Assembly (NCBI GenBank): GCA_030549495.1 | Contig: JAUIRK010000858.1 | Location: forward strand, 260,501-324,500 | Reading direction: 5' to 3' | Length of the DNA stretch: 64,000 nt | DNA from: Nectonema munidae | Taxonomy: Eukaryota > Nematomorpha > Nectonematoida > Nectonematidae | Part shown: piece after piece, positions 10,983-22,817 of the stretch | Numbering within the stretch: position 1 is the first letter of the stretch | How the letters are laid out: every line of letters starts with the position of its first letter | Position numbers and translations under genes: made by a program | Notes under the pieces: generated by a model | What the model saw: only the letters and a program-made list of their open reading frames with translations | The model's database searches: none | Told to the model about the DNA's origin: nothing

Positions 10983-13250
10983 ATGACGCCATCTGTTTTA
11001 AATCCCACTTACAACCCATTAAAATCATATGCTATCCTCCTAAAAGTAACCTCTCAGACTCGTGAAATCACCCAATTTACTTCCCAAACACCCTACATTC
11101 ATACACTTCTCCCACCTACTTTTTGCTCCCTCTACTCCTCTTCGTCGTATCCTACGACCATATCTAAGGATTTCATTCATTACCTTAATTAAGCACTATC
11201 TGTTAAATGTTCAATTTCTAAACAATAAAATATTTTATAATTTGCACTGATTGTAATGCGCGTTTCTATATTGGGAACAGAAATAAAATAAACATGACCT
11301 TCAACTCCTATCCTTTCTTTGCTCATATAACATTGTCCTCGCAGACAATACTAAATCATCTACTTTCTTTAAAATTTCAAACAATTATATCTCTTCATCG
11401 CATATTGACGTTACGATTACGTCAGCATATACTCTCAAGCACATACATAACTGGTGCACTTCTAGCATACCCTCAGCTTCAGATCACCTTTTCATAACGC
11501 TTCAATTAGACTTCTCCAATAATATTTTGTACAAAAACTCATCAAAACATATTTACTAAATTTCCTTCCTACGCAAACTCCATAGCAATCATCCATATCC
11601 ATAACCAAAATAAAATCACCTAATGACATTAACACCACTCACTCCTTCTAAATGAAATCATCTCATCCTGCATCAAACAATCAACCCCTTCTAATACTTT
11701 CTCCCTTAGACAACATGCACCGTTTTGGAATTCCAAATAATCTTCTTTAAAATACACTCTCAGGCGTGCTCTGAAGTCCCTCAGGAAATCAATTTCATCT
11801 TATCAATTATGCCTCAAACTCTACAAAGCAGAGCTGAAGCAAGCTAAAAGGGTTTCTTCCATTAAATTCACATCCAATTCATCTAATAATTCATGGGCCA
11901 TTATCAATGGTATCATTAAAGCCAAATCTTCACACCTATTACACGATTCTCTCTTCCCTCATACTTCTAGCGCAGTTACTATTAATCTTTCTTATCTCTC
12001 TTCTATATTTCCCTCCAATAACATAAGCTGTAATGATCGAATTCATTCAACCATCCGCTCATTTACGTCATCTATAATCTCCTCTATCAAATCCTTCCTT
12101 TCGTGAAATAACAATCAACGAAATCACACACTCTATCAATTCTCTCAATTCCCCATCTACATGCAGTTTCGATCTCATATCGCCCCACGATATTCAAAAA
12201 TCTTTTCATCTCTTTTTTCAAAAAATTCTCAAACTTTTTAACACTTTTTTACAGTTTGAATACTTTCCTCCTATCTGAAGGAATGGAAAACTAATCTTTC
12301 TACCTAAGCCCAACAAAGACCTCAAGATTCTATTCAATTGGAGACATATACCTATTATTCCAGTTATTGAAAAAATTCTGGAACAAATTATACGTAGACG
12401 CGTTATATATTACATATCCTCACAGAACCTAATCAACAACTCTCATTTCGCCTATCTCCCTCACAAAAATACTAGATCTGCCTTCTCAAATCTTACTACC
12501 TGCATTGATTTTCTCTTTCTTCCAACAAAATTACATCTACACTCTTCTTAGACATATCAAATGCGTTTAATTCTGGCTGTCATCGTGCGATCATTCTAAT
12601 ATGTATTGTAAAAATATCTTTGTTATATTATAAAGTTTATTTACCATTACTTACTCAATCGATGCCTTATCTTCAAATATAAATCTCATGTTGAACTTCA
12701 TACTAACACTCTGTCGACCCTACATGGTGGTTGTCTCTAGGCATACTTTAGCTCATATTTATCCTCTTCTTGACATCTTAAACTCAAAAGCTCATTTCTC
12801 ACAATCCTATTCTGACAACATTTTTTCGCATTCACCAAAAGTACATAAATAGCCAACATTGTAAGTTTGCCTCTTACAAACGCTTTTTCAATCAGCACAA
12901 ATGAACAAAATCTCATTCAATACTTCTAAGAGGTTTCTATTTCACTTCACTCTAAAATACTCACCTCACATGCCGATGAAAATCACAAACAGCATTTGCT
13001 TACTTGCCTCCAAAACTGGAAAATATCTTAAAATAACATTCCAATCTAATTTACATTGGACTGGGAACTTTAAAAATCTTCATACAAAACTTACAAAAAT
13101 ACTCTTGGGAATAAATAATCATAACGATAGATCCTTTCGTTTATACATTCTTTGTATATATACATATCCATAGTTCTTCTTATATTTCAATTTGGTATAC
13201 TTTCTTTTAGCTCATCACCCATGCATCCTTCCTCTTTACATTATCTTGAC
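10983..13250 (+). mobile_element. Decayed LINE (Jockey/R1-like ORF2 relic)
   Basis: Translated pieces in shifting frames follow a non-LTR retrotransposon ORF2. Near 11460-11500 is a SASDHLF-like end of the AP endonuclease. Near 11720-11860 is a linker of the APFWNSK...YKAELKQAKR type. Near 12295-12530 is the start of the reverse transcriptase: LPKPNKD, then IPIIPVIEKILEQII, then a HFAYLPHKNTRSAFSNL block. Many frameshifts and stops mean it is not functional. I see neither a clean 5' end nor a 3' tail, so the ends are approximate. Confidence 0.7.
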
Positions 13251-13259
13251 AAAATTCAC

Positions 13260-13320
13260 TGGCGTGGGTACCTTTAAAACGTGGGCACAAGTGGGCACAG
13301 GTGGGCACAAGCAAAATAAC
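13260..13320. repeat. GTGGGCACA short tandem repeat
   Basis: Three near-copies of GTGGGCACAAG/G lie in tandem around 13284-13311. No function is visible. Confidence 0.5.
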
Positions 13321-13944
13321 AAAAAAAAACTATCAAATGCAATACCTATTAAACGAAAATTAAAAAGTAATTATTATTAATATTTATTATTGATAAATTA
13401 TTATATAATAAGAGAAAAAAGTACTATTGAATTAACAATTCTTATTTTTGACAGATTTTGATTGATTTTCAAACGAAATCAACACGATAAAAAAGATATA
13501 GTTATTTAATTTGAAAATCAATTAAAATAAGCCACGAAGCTGCGGTGAACTGCATACACTAAACATGGCGGTTTATTCCTACATTTTACATGTGTATTTC
13601 TGAAAATATGATTTTTTTGTTTATTATTCTGAGCTTACCTATATGTATATGTATGTATAAATGAATTTTAAATTAGTTTATCTGGAATACAAGTCCCCCC
13701 ATAAAGGTATTAACCGCTCAAAGGCGGGGGTATCATGTGAGTCAGAAATCTCACACTCTTTGTTGCCTGTTTGGCTACGACTACTAATTAGTTATCTAAT
13801 TACTGTGTTTTCCGATTCTTACATATGTTTTTGACTGTTTTCTACTCTTTTTAAAGATTTTTCTAATTGTCTATTTGGCTGATTTTTAACAGCGATTTTG
13901 TATTATGTGTATTTTCAAGTATTTTTACCTACAACTTTAAGATT

Positions 13945-15705
13945 CTACTTTGTATTGCCCCATCCACCTATGATATATTTATTAGAATTCATTTTTTTTA
14001 GTATTTTTAGTTTTGTTAAAAATATTTGTGGGTAAACTATATTTTTTGTATATAAATTATTGTTGTGATATCCTTGTTGATGTGTTTGATAGACCTGAAA
14101 TTTAATGGCCTGAAAAGATCTTGCTCTTGAAAGGGCAACATAAAGTTTTCCATGACTGAAACATGATTTTCTTAAAAAAATACCAACTTTTTCAAAAGTT
14201 TGTCCCTGATTTTTATTGATAGTGAGTGCATACGACAATTTGAGAGGAAAGTGAATACGCTTAATTTGAAAGGGTAGATTTGTATCGTTAGGAGACAGTG
14301 AAATTCTAGTAATGAGAACATTTATTCCACAGTTAACACCAGTAAGAATTTGACATTCAATTGTATTATCCAATAATTTAGTTATTCTAAGACGTGTTCC
14401 ATTACAGAGACCATCCTTAAGACTAAGATTTCGAAGAAGCATTACGATACATCCTACTTTTAAAATGAGTTTATGTTGTGGCATACGAGATGATGTTAAG
14501 GAATTGAGAAATTCCATTGGATAAAGATCAATTTCTTCTTGATTATCTGTAACAACAGGGTCAGTACTGTAATATGTTTTAGATTCCCCCGAAAGTTGAT
14601 GTAGTACTTGGTTGTTAATTTCTAAAGAGACTTCATTGGTAGGAGTTAAAATGACTTTGTCTGCAACGTTAATACCATCATCATTAAAAACAGAAGCAAT
14701 GATGTTATCACTTTTAGTTAATACACATTGATTTGGTATCTCAATACAATCTTTGAAAGGATCGTTATAGTTAACAGGCAATTGTCCATTTCCCAGAGAA
14801 AGAAGAAATTCTGAAAAGAGGTGGTCTTGTTGAGCTGCCCTCATGTTGGTGTGAAGATGAAAAACTTTAACTAATGGCCATATATATGAACTTTTCAAGC
14901 ATGTTTCAATGATTTGAGCGGGGTTTCCTCTTTTTACAACTGGTAATGTTTGACGGAAGTCTCCGCCGAGAAGAATAATTTTTCCAGCAAATGGTATACT
15001 TGTGTTGCAGATATCTCTAAGCATTTTATCAATGGCTTCAAGGGCGTATTTAGGAATCATGCTTGCTTCGTCAAAAATTATAATATCTTGTTTACGGATA
15101 AATTCTGCATGTTTACTATTTGGTTTAATATTACATGTTGAATTATCTAAAACAGGAACAGGTAATTTAAAAACGGAATGAACAGTCCTGCCATTTTCCA
15201 ATAAAGTGGCAGCAATTCCTGTCCAAGCACAAGTAAGAACATTCAAATTACGACCAATTATTTCTTTAATAATGTAGTTATATGTGAAAGTCTTACCGGT
15301 GCCACCTGGACCATCAATAAAGAAAACTTTAGCTGAAGATTTGTCATTTTTTTCTAATGAACCAATTACTGAATCGGCTACCGAAATCTGTTCTGGGTTA
15401 AGCATATTTCTTAAATTAGAAGCTTCTTGTCTAGCTTGTTGAATATTGGGTGGATCTTCAATTAATGTTTCTTTCAATTCTGGAAGTCCAAAATCAATAA
15501 GTGTCTTACCAAATTGTTCGAGAATACTTTTAATTTCTGCAAGTGCAGATTGTTCAGCTTTAAAATCCGACTCATACTGGAGATAATCCTCTATCATATC
15601 GTAACGAAAGGTTTGCCACAAATGAGAAGGATTACTTGGCTCACCATGAATTAAAATAAAAGAAAATAAAGTTCTTATTTGTGAAGGAGATGCCGTTTCA
15701 ACTAA
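13945..15705 (-). pseudogene. Helitron PIF1-family helicase domain
   Basis: A long open segment with the superfamily 1 helicase motifs in order: Walker A GPGGTGKTF, Walker B IIFDEASM, GGDFRQTLPV, then SYALTINKNQGQTFEKVGIF and GKLYVALSRARS near the C-terminus. These are the motifs of Helitron-encoded PIF1-like helicases. The region upstream of the first methionine-like codon, to about 15705, also reads as the family's LFSFILIHGEPSNPSHLW segment, so it belongs to the same protein. An in-frame stop separates it from the linker. In an intact element it would unwind donor DNA during rolling-circle transposition. Confidence 0.85.
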
Positions 15706-15894
15706 TTATGTGATTGTGCAAACCCATAAACTGTCATCTACTAATAAATTACGTGCAATACATGCTTCCCTAAAAGTTGAATATAAAGTTCCATTATATG
15801 TTTTTAAATACTCATAAGATGTGGCACCAGGTACGTGCAAAAGAAGAATGCGTAGAAAGTATCGCTCACCCTCTCTAATACTGGCGTTATACAT
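15706..15894 (-). pseudogene. Helitron Rep-helicase linker fragment
   Basis: It encodes MYNASIREGERYFLRILL and LLHVPGATSYEYLKTYNG, the conserved stretch between Rep and helicase in Helitron proteins. It is in the same frame as the helicase part but ends at TAA (15706-15708). It is one frame off from the Rep part, because of a one-base shift near 15925. Confidence 0.8.
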
Positions 15895-15902
15895 CCTACT
15901 TA

Positions 15903-17153
15903 CTACTTTCTCAGCCCCCTCTGTCTAATTACCCATTTTTTTTCCGAACTTTTGAAGACATAATGATAAGAAATATCGGTGTATAAGTACTGCCTGGCGT
16001 TTTCATCATTTTGATTTAGGTAGAACCAAGCAATTAACATTGAATGATGGGCCCAAGAAAGGGCAGGATTTTCTTCGCCTTCTCTAAAATAAATTGTTTG
16101 CTGATTAGGAAGATGTAATGGGAGTCTAATAATATTATGGCTTTGTGTATGCATGGGGAATGTAAATAAGCGCCAGGATGCTTCAGGAGGAGAAACATAT
16201 CTGGCATCTAAATATGTTTTAATTTCATCATGATCAATGCGTTCATTAATTTCAACATGAGCTGTGTCATGGCCTTTGTAGACATATTTGTAAAGATATT
16301 TAACACTTTTGATACTAACGCAGGCCTCTAAATTTATATGCGCGCTGTATTTTTTACATAGAAAAGGGTTATAACGGACAACCCTTCTGTTATCTAATTC
16401 AACATTTCTGATAGTGACTGTGCGGCCGTTGTCAGGTCTAAAATATAAAGGATAGCCATTATTATTAAGGATAGTGCTCTGATTAAATTGTTTAGGATAG
16501 TCTTTAATGCAAGTTCCATCTTGCATACATTGTGATAAATTGTTCAAATGTCCACATGGACCATGGATCATGCAAGATTTAATTATTTCATATAGTTCTG
16601 GGTTTTCTTCAGGATCAGGAATTTGTGCAGAAATGAGGGTGTCAATGTGGTCTGCATTATACAATTTAGAATCATTACTTAGATGTAAGAGCATGTGAAC
16701 ATGAGGAAGTCCTCTTTTTTGGAACTCAATAACATCCACGTGGCCACAAATAATACCAAGAACACCATTCTTTAAGTCATTCTTTAATGCTTCAACTTTT
16801 AATTTGAAAACGCGTGAAACCAAGTCGGGTCTATCTGAAGGTGTTTGATCTGGCAATAAATTTTCAACAATTTCTGGCCATTTTGGATTGCATGTAAATG
16901 TTAAAAAAAGATCTGGTTTTCCATTTTTAGCTACAAGTGCCATTGCATCAAGATATAATTGATGCATTTGACGTGAAAACCCCTGAAAAGTGGATGGAAG
17001 AATTACAATATTACCGGCGCGTAAATTACGATCATTAGCAGTACTTTGAAGATGGTCGACCAAACCTTGATATGTTTCTGCTCTAAGTTGCCTTTGATTA
17101 TTTCGAATAAAAGAAAGGCGTCGACCTTCAACTTTGACATAGGCATCAACCAA
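15903..17153 (-). pseudogene. Helitron Rep (HUH nuclease) domain
   Basis: A 416-residue frame with the Helitron replication-initiator signature. FLTFTCNPKW lies near residue 84, the two-histidine metal motif GLPHVHMLLHL near residue 148, and the tyrosine motif YLYKYVYKGHD near residue 290. The true N-terminus is missing: the sequence LFQQFLVDAY just upstream is in another frame. The enzyme would nick single-stranded DNA at the element ends. Confidence 0.85.
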
Positions 17154-17355
17154 AAATTGTTGAAATAATTTAAGAAGAAAATAAACAATTGGAGGATAAT
17201 TATTACCTATCTTACAGTGAAAAGTACCGTCACAAAAAATACTTCACTTTAAAGATGAGTTAATGAAGAGTCGCCTAACACGAGAAATCTTGAAATATCT
17301 TGTGTACCTGAATCTTTTAATATTAGATGGTCATATTCAGTTAGTATTTCAAAAT

Positions 17356-17661
17356 TTAAACTTGTAAGCCTAGCATAACTATTATTTTTTTCTTGATTCT
17401 TCTTAACTGTTGTTCAATAGTGCTTTGTTTTGGCATTCTAATCAATGTTGAGGATGAAATTTGATTTAATGCTTTCGATATCAAATATCTATTTGAAGTC
17501 GTAGGTGTATTTTCTGACGAATATTTCAAATCATTTAACACTTTATATACTTCAGACTGTACAGGATCAGCTTCATGTGTGTGTTCAGAAGGAGCTTTAA
17601 CCACATCCTTATTTTGAGTAATTAAAGTTGAGCCACATTTGATTTTTTTTAGTTTCTGCAC
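17356..17661 (-). pseudogene. FLYWCH/MULE-type domain fragment
   Basis: A 101-residue frame. Its EHTHEADPVQSEVYKVLNDL, and further on SNRYLISKALNQIS, resemble the region after the FLYWCH zinc finger in FLYWCH-MULE transposase-like proteins (pattern HTHxPD, then a helical segment and a basic tail). Only this part is present. It lies just upstream of the Helitron Rep on the same strand, so it may be a neighbouring element, or a fragment the Helitron picked up. Confidence 0.45.
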
Positions 17662-17812
17662 CTCCAGTGTTTTATGCTATAGTTGTAAGTTTTTCTGAAC
17701 AAATATTCATTCCCATCCATTACCAAAACATCATTACCTTTGGTAGATTTTGTTAAAGTAATAATTTATGCTAAAAAATTAAAATACACAATATGAGTGT
17801 GTTTACAGCAAC

Positions 17813-18014
17813 AACTGTAAGATAAGTTAAGCTTATTAAAACTATACTCTTCCATAAAGCTATATATAGTAGTAGGGCAACTGTGAGATAAGTTAAGCCT
17901 ATTAAAATATATTCATCCGTATAATTTAAGTGCAAGTTATACTGGTGCAAGTGTAAGTGGTGCAAGTTATACTGGTGAAAGTGTAAGTGGTGCAAATGTA
18001 AATGGTGCAAGTGA
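17813..18014. repeat. Two local tandem repeats
   Basis: A direct repeat starting CAACTGTRAGATAAGTTAAG occurs at 17813 and again about 66 bp later. It is followed by a minisatellite of a roughly 30 bp unit (TGCAAGTTATACTGGTGAAA and following) in about 2.7 copies at 17928-18014. Confidence 0.7.
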
Positions 18015-18208
18015 ACGACTACCCCCAAATACACCTAAATATGTTCTTTATTTACAAATGAGAACTTGAAATTAAAAATAATATTAAATAAATGCTTAAA
18101 ATAAATGATACACAGATATTTAAGTTTGAACGAGCGCTGGTAATAGAGTATTGTTATATATTTTTATGTCACCAATTTTCTTGCCAGGCCACACATATTA
18201 GTGATTAT

Positions 18209-18346
18209 TTAACCCATTTACGGCCAATGTTCCTATTTTGGAACATAAGTAATTTCATCTTCGTCTGCTTTTTTCAATGACTTTGAATATAAATCGTCTG
18301 CGTTTTTTTAGATATCGTCTGCTTTGCTTGGCCTTAAATGGGTTAA
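18209..18346. mobile_element. piggyBac-type MITE, copy 1
   Basis: A 138 bp element bounded by TTAA. Its inverted ends read TTAACCCATTTACGGCC and, in reverse complement at the right, TTAACCCATTTAAGGCC. Inside are an inverted pair TGTTCC...GGAACA (18229-18245) and repeated ATCGTCTGC words. A nearly identical copy lies in reverse orientation at 47779-47914. TTAA flanks and CCC ends indicate piggyBac-type transposition. Confidence 0.85.
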
Positions 18347-18559
18347 ATAAAAAAATTATTTTGTGTTATCAAACTTACTATTATAAATTAATTATATTAT
18401 TATTTATAAATAATTATTATATTTATGAGAATTTACTATTTCGAAACAGGGGTTTGATAAAAATTCAGAATGGACATCTTTGCTTTAGATTTACTCATAT
18501 TGACCGATAATTTGTTGATACAGCACCATTTACCCAATAAGCTCAAATTTTCTTTTAAT

Positions 18560-19990
18560 ATATCAAACTTTGATTAAGTATCATGATTTAGTTTAGAGAC
18601 ATGACCAAAAGTATAAATATCATCAGCATAAATTAAGAGACCTTGAGGGACGCCCGAATTTATATCTAATGTATCAGATAGAACAAAATTTACATAAATT
18701 TTCTGACTTCTGTTCATTAAATACAAAGTCATAGGCTTTAGAGCAGGGGCCGGGAACCTTTTTGACTAAAAGAGCCCAAAAATAACATATTTTAAAATCT
18801 AATCCTCTGAGAGCCATATATATTTTTAAATACTGATTACAATTAAATGGAAAAAGAAGACCAACAATGTTATAGTATAATAAGACTCTGAATTTATTTT
18901 AAACAACATTGTTTTATCGAAGTTATTTATTAATAAGCAAAGTCTGCATCATCATCAGTTTTATTTGTGTCATCGTGATTCGTAATGATGACGAAATTAA
19001 GAGAGTGTAGAATTGGCAAGAAGGATATGCATTATCGCAATACCTCCCTTTATCCTGAAGGCCACCTGATTTATTTGAGAGCCAGATGCAGTAATCAAAA
19101 GAGCCATGTCTGGCTCGCGAGCCATGGGTTCCCGACCCCTGCTTTAGAGGGTTGTCAATAAAACCAAAACAAGAGAGTTTATGAATCAAAACACATTGAG
19201 TAACCTTATCAAACGCTTTTGATAAATCAAAGAATAGAAGTCAAACTTCTCCTTTTTTTCAAGGAGATCAACAATCCCGTATATTAAGTAAGTGTACAAT
19301 AACTTAGTAATTAGTTGAATATTTTTCACCAAAACCAAATTTGTAGATGATTTATTCTGTTCTGTTTTACGAAGTATTCGTTGAGTTAAGAAATAGAAAC
19401 TTTTTAAAAATTTTAATAATATGAGAATTAAAGAAATAGGTCCATAATTTGATTATTTTCAGAATCATTGTTTTTTTTCAAAACAGGAACTACCTTGTGG
19501 ACTTTGAGGTCCTTTGAAAATATTCCTGTAGAAATAGAGAGATTTATGCCTTCCGCAATTTGATAGCAGACGAGATGATTAAATTTAATATGATTAATAG
19601 AAATACTAAATATATCTTCGCAGCTATTGTTCTTCATCGCCTCGATAATGGAGAAAATTTGACAAGGATTTGTAAGTTTAAAGGAAAATATTTCATTATG
19701 AGAATTTTGGTGGAGAGACTCACTGAAAGCAGTCTAAGATAATGAGTGTGATGTAGGCAAAGATGTAATATATTTGTTAAATTTCTCTGAAATCTCAAAA
19801 TTATCATCAATTTTTATCCCATTTTTATATAAAATATTTTCGAGAACATGCTCGATAATTTTTGGAAAGAGAACATGTTTGTCCACGGTTAAATTTTATT
19901 TCTTTTCTATAAAAAATGATGCGAATATTTTCATAGGCTTTTTTTCGATAATAAAGTTATGTTAACATCTGATGAATGCAGTTTTGTCTT
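18560..19990 (-). mobile_element. Decayed LINE (CR1/Jockey-like) reverse transcriptase
   Basis: Read on the minus strand, the pieces give pre-RT sequence, then LSISTGIFSKDLKVHKVVPV, a segment with LSCFGFIDNPL, then SGVPQG directly followed by LIYADD. The spacing between SGVPQG and YADD is much shorter than in the family, so an internal deletion has occurred. Frames shift several times. A hAT MITE interrupts the element at 18744-19141. Confidence 0.8.
18744..19141. mobile_element. hAT MITE inserted in the LINE
   Basis: 398 bp long. It begins CAGGGGCCGGGAACC and ends GGTTCCCGACCCCTG. It is flanked on both sides by CTTTAGAG (18736-18743 and 19142-19149), a perfect 8 bp duplication. No coding capacity. 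It interrupts the reverse-transcriptase sequence right after FGFIDNPL, so it is younger than the LINE copy. Confidence 0.92.
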
Positions 19991-22731
19991 TATCCCTTTG
20001 ACTTACCGATGTATATGGATTCATCTACCAACTTGGATTAAACTGCATTTCTTTAATTGATTGTCGCTTGGCTAGCTATATAGAGAACCCAAAATCTTTT
20101 AGATATTTTTTCTGTTAATTTTTTAAAAACATTAATTGGAACTAAATATACGACCGATATATTTCACTGGATGATTCAATGAAATTTTTCATTGAAATTG
20201 TTCAGATTGGTGTTAGCAAATTGAATAAATAACGAAATTTTGTCTGAAAAACTATAGCATTTACAATGAATTTATTAATCCTTCTACATTATTAATTATA
20301 ATTATTAAAATCCTTAGATTTTAAGTAAAATTATAAAATATTTCAATGAAAAAATATTAAACCTATATATTTACAATTTTCTAATAGGTCTTTGAACGTT
20401 TTCTCGAAAAGAAGTTCTATCTAAAGAAGTTTTTTTTCATTTTTCTTTAGTTTTTCATCCAATTAATTTTGGTGGTTTTATTTAATTTGAATATAATACA
20501 AAGGTATTTATAAATAATTTTTTAAAGTTATATATATTTAATATATTTCTTTATTTATGTATGTATCTAAATGCATATAGAGTTTTAGAAAAATTTAGTA
20601 TTTATTTTCATACAAAAAACAAACTAATTAGATGAAGCATTTGAAATTTCAATATATTAAGATTTAAGAAATTTAAGTAAAAAAGAAAAAATGAATTCTA
20701 TATTAATTTATCATTTTTTCTGATATCTTGTTTAGTTTTTAAACTTAAATACATGTCATGCATATGTAAAATTTTCTTAATGTAATTCCTTGAAGTTTCT
20801 AATCTTTTTTTTATAAACTATGCAGAAATATATGTTGAAGGGATAGGAGTCTGATTGGGAATCGGTATTTAATAAAAAATTTTAGTGAAAGTCGTGTTTT
20901 TTAAGTATTAAATATTTTTCTTAATTATTTTAAATAAACTCTTCTCTTTCAAAATAGTTAACTAGTAAATGCTTTTCAATCATACCCTTGATTAATATTA
21001 TTTTCCGTCGGCAATCAATTACTCACATTTGGCCAAATTTATAAAATTGCAGTACACTCCTTTTATTTATAAGTAACTGAAAAATTCAAGTAATAAAAGT
21101 TTCATATAGGCTTCTTAATTTTCTTATTCTCCTTGTTCCCTTTATTTTTACAATTATTGCACTTAATCAAGGCTGCAGAATTTGGCTCGAAATATTTTCC
21201 ACCAGAAAATAGGTAGAGATTATCATTAAGTTGTACTTATTTAGTTAACCTAAAATTAAAAAGAGTTGTCTCCCTTTTTTTCACTCATCCATCTTTAAAA
21301 TTTATAAAGGCAAGTAATGGTAAAAACTTGAAGCGAAATTAAGACACCATTGAAATATCACAATGTATATTTGAAATAGTTGACATGAAGAAAGACTTAT
21401 AGGTGATACCTATGTTATGACGCATACAAGACATAAATCATGATAAACTGTGTAACTTAGCAAACTGGATACTAATAAAATAATAAAACCATGATCAATA
21501 ATAAGCATAATCAATGAAGAATAGAAAAAATTAATGTAAAATTCTTTTTAATCATGTCTTTGAATAGTGGAAGTCTTTAGTGCTGAATGTGTACTAGTTT
21601 CTTATATCAAAAGTTTGTTGTATCGTAATAAACGAACTTTCTTCAACTACTTATTAAACCTTAATGTCAAATAACTTTTTTTGAATTGAAATAACGTTTC
21701 AGATCATCTATCAAGAAGAAAGGATCTGATACTTTACTTTAATGCATAAAAATTTTTTGATGCATCTTGTGGCCTAGTCACTATTTCTTAATCGTAGTTG
21801 CGTTTTCGATGAACAAAGGATTGCAAAATTTAAGTGTAAAATAAATAATTTTTGTTTTTTTACCACAATTGACCTTTAGTTTAAATTATTTTAAATTTCG
21901 CTTAATATTTGTTTTTATTTTGCTATTTTGTGAAATGTCTTTAGTTATATATTAATAATATGAGGCACCACATGAGTGTCTTGGGTTCAAATTGAAAAAT
22001 ATAAAATCATCCTTCATAGTTTGAATAAATAGATCAAATTATGCCCTTTCGTTGGAACCCGACAACTGTGCCTTTACTTTATTTCAATATTTTTAAACAA
22101 AATTTCTTGGGAATTTATAATTTCAAAGTGAAATATAATCAGTATTGCTTTTTTAAAAATTTGACACCATATATCCCTAATACTTTATAAGTTTGTGAAC
22201 AAATTCTTTAGAACAAATTTTCTTAAAATCTGCGTAGATTCTTTATTGAGTAACTCGTACGTTTTTTTTGCAAACCAACCTCTCTTTCTTTTGAGAATTT
22301 TCGTGATATTATCGATTGTCATACAATGAAATATAAAATGATAAAAATCACATTTTGGATTAGAATCCTGTATACCGAGTTTCTTTTTGTTCAGGAATAT
22401 AAAATAATCTTAAATTTAATTATGCCTTTTCTTCTGACATTTGAGAAAAAAAATGCCTACTTGATATTCAGTATTTTTATAGTTCCAAAAATGATCTTGG
22501 AAAGATGTCGCTTCAAATATAATCGATTTTCTCGTATTTTTTAGCATTAAAATTTCAGTTTTTTTAATCTTTTGTTTTTCATATTGATCATTTTTTTTTA
22601 TAGAATGTAAGATTTTTGTTCTTGAACATTTTTGAGGACATCTTTGAACAGGTTTGCTGGTTTTATAAAGTTTTTTTAAATACGTATATTAATTTCATTT
22701 TTTGATTTCGTTTTCATATTTAAAGGGAAGG
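19991..22731. other. Region upstream of the BUB gene, no gene seen
   Basis: Very AT-rich, with no coding sequence I can support. It probably includes the promoter or a 5' exon of the checkpoint kinase gene, but no specific element could be identified. Confidence 0.4.
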
Positions 22732-22817
22732 ATGGATTATATTGAAGAAATAAGCACAGCCTTTAAAACCGCTATTCAAAAGTATAATGGAGAAGATCCT
22801 GTCAATCTTTGGCATAA
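22732..22817 (+). CDS. BUB1/BUB1B: BUB exon 1: start of TPR domain
   Basis: It encodes MDYIEEISTAFKTAIQKYNG and then EDPVNLWH, matching the family's AxxxYxGxDPLxxW opening helix. It ends with two bases of a lysine codon before GTAAGT (phase 2). The frame remains open upstream of the ATG past an AG at 22724-22725, so an additional 5' exon, for example with a KEN box, is possible. Confidence 0.8.

Larger units (their letters stand above)
13690..17200 (-). mobile_element. Helitron (rolling-circle transposon), broken
   Basis: The Rep and PIF1-type helicase blocks lie in the expected order on the minus strand. The coding region carries at least three disruptions: a frameshift near 17150 before the Rep block, a frameshift near 15925, and an in-frame TAA at 15706-15708. 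Downstream of the helicase stop, near 13703-13732, a GC-rich inverted repeat (CCGC CTTTGA GCGG, flanked by C and G runs) could be the 3' terminal hairpin. The exact 5' TC and 3' CTRR ends were not identified, so the outer limits are estimates. Confidence 0.8.

Noticed and set aside
14950-15141. Plus-strand frame opposite the Helitron helicase
   Set aside because: Antisense shadow of a well-supported coding region. The same holds for frames at 8004-8276, 16507-16698, 32166-32519 and 60309-60578.
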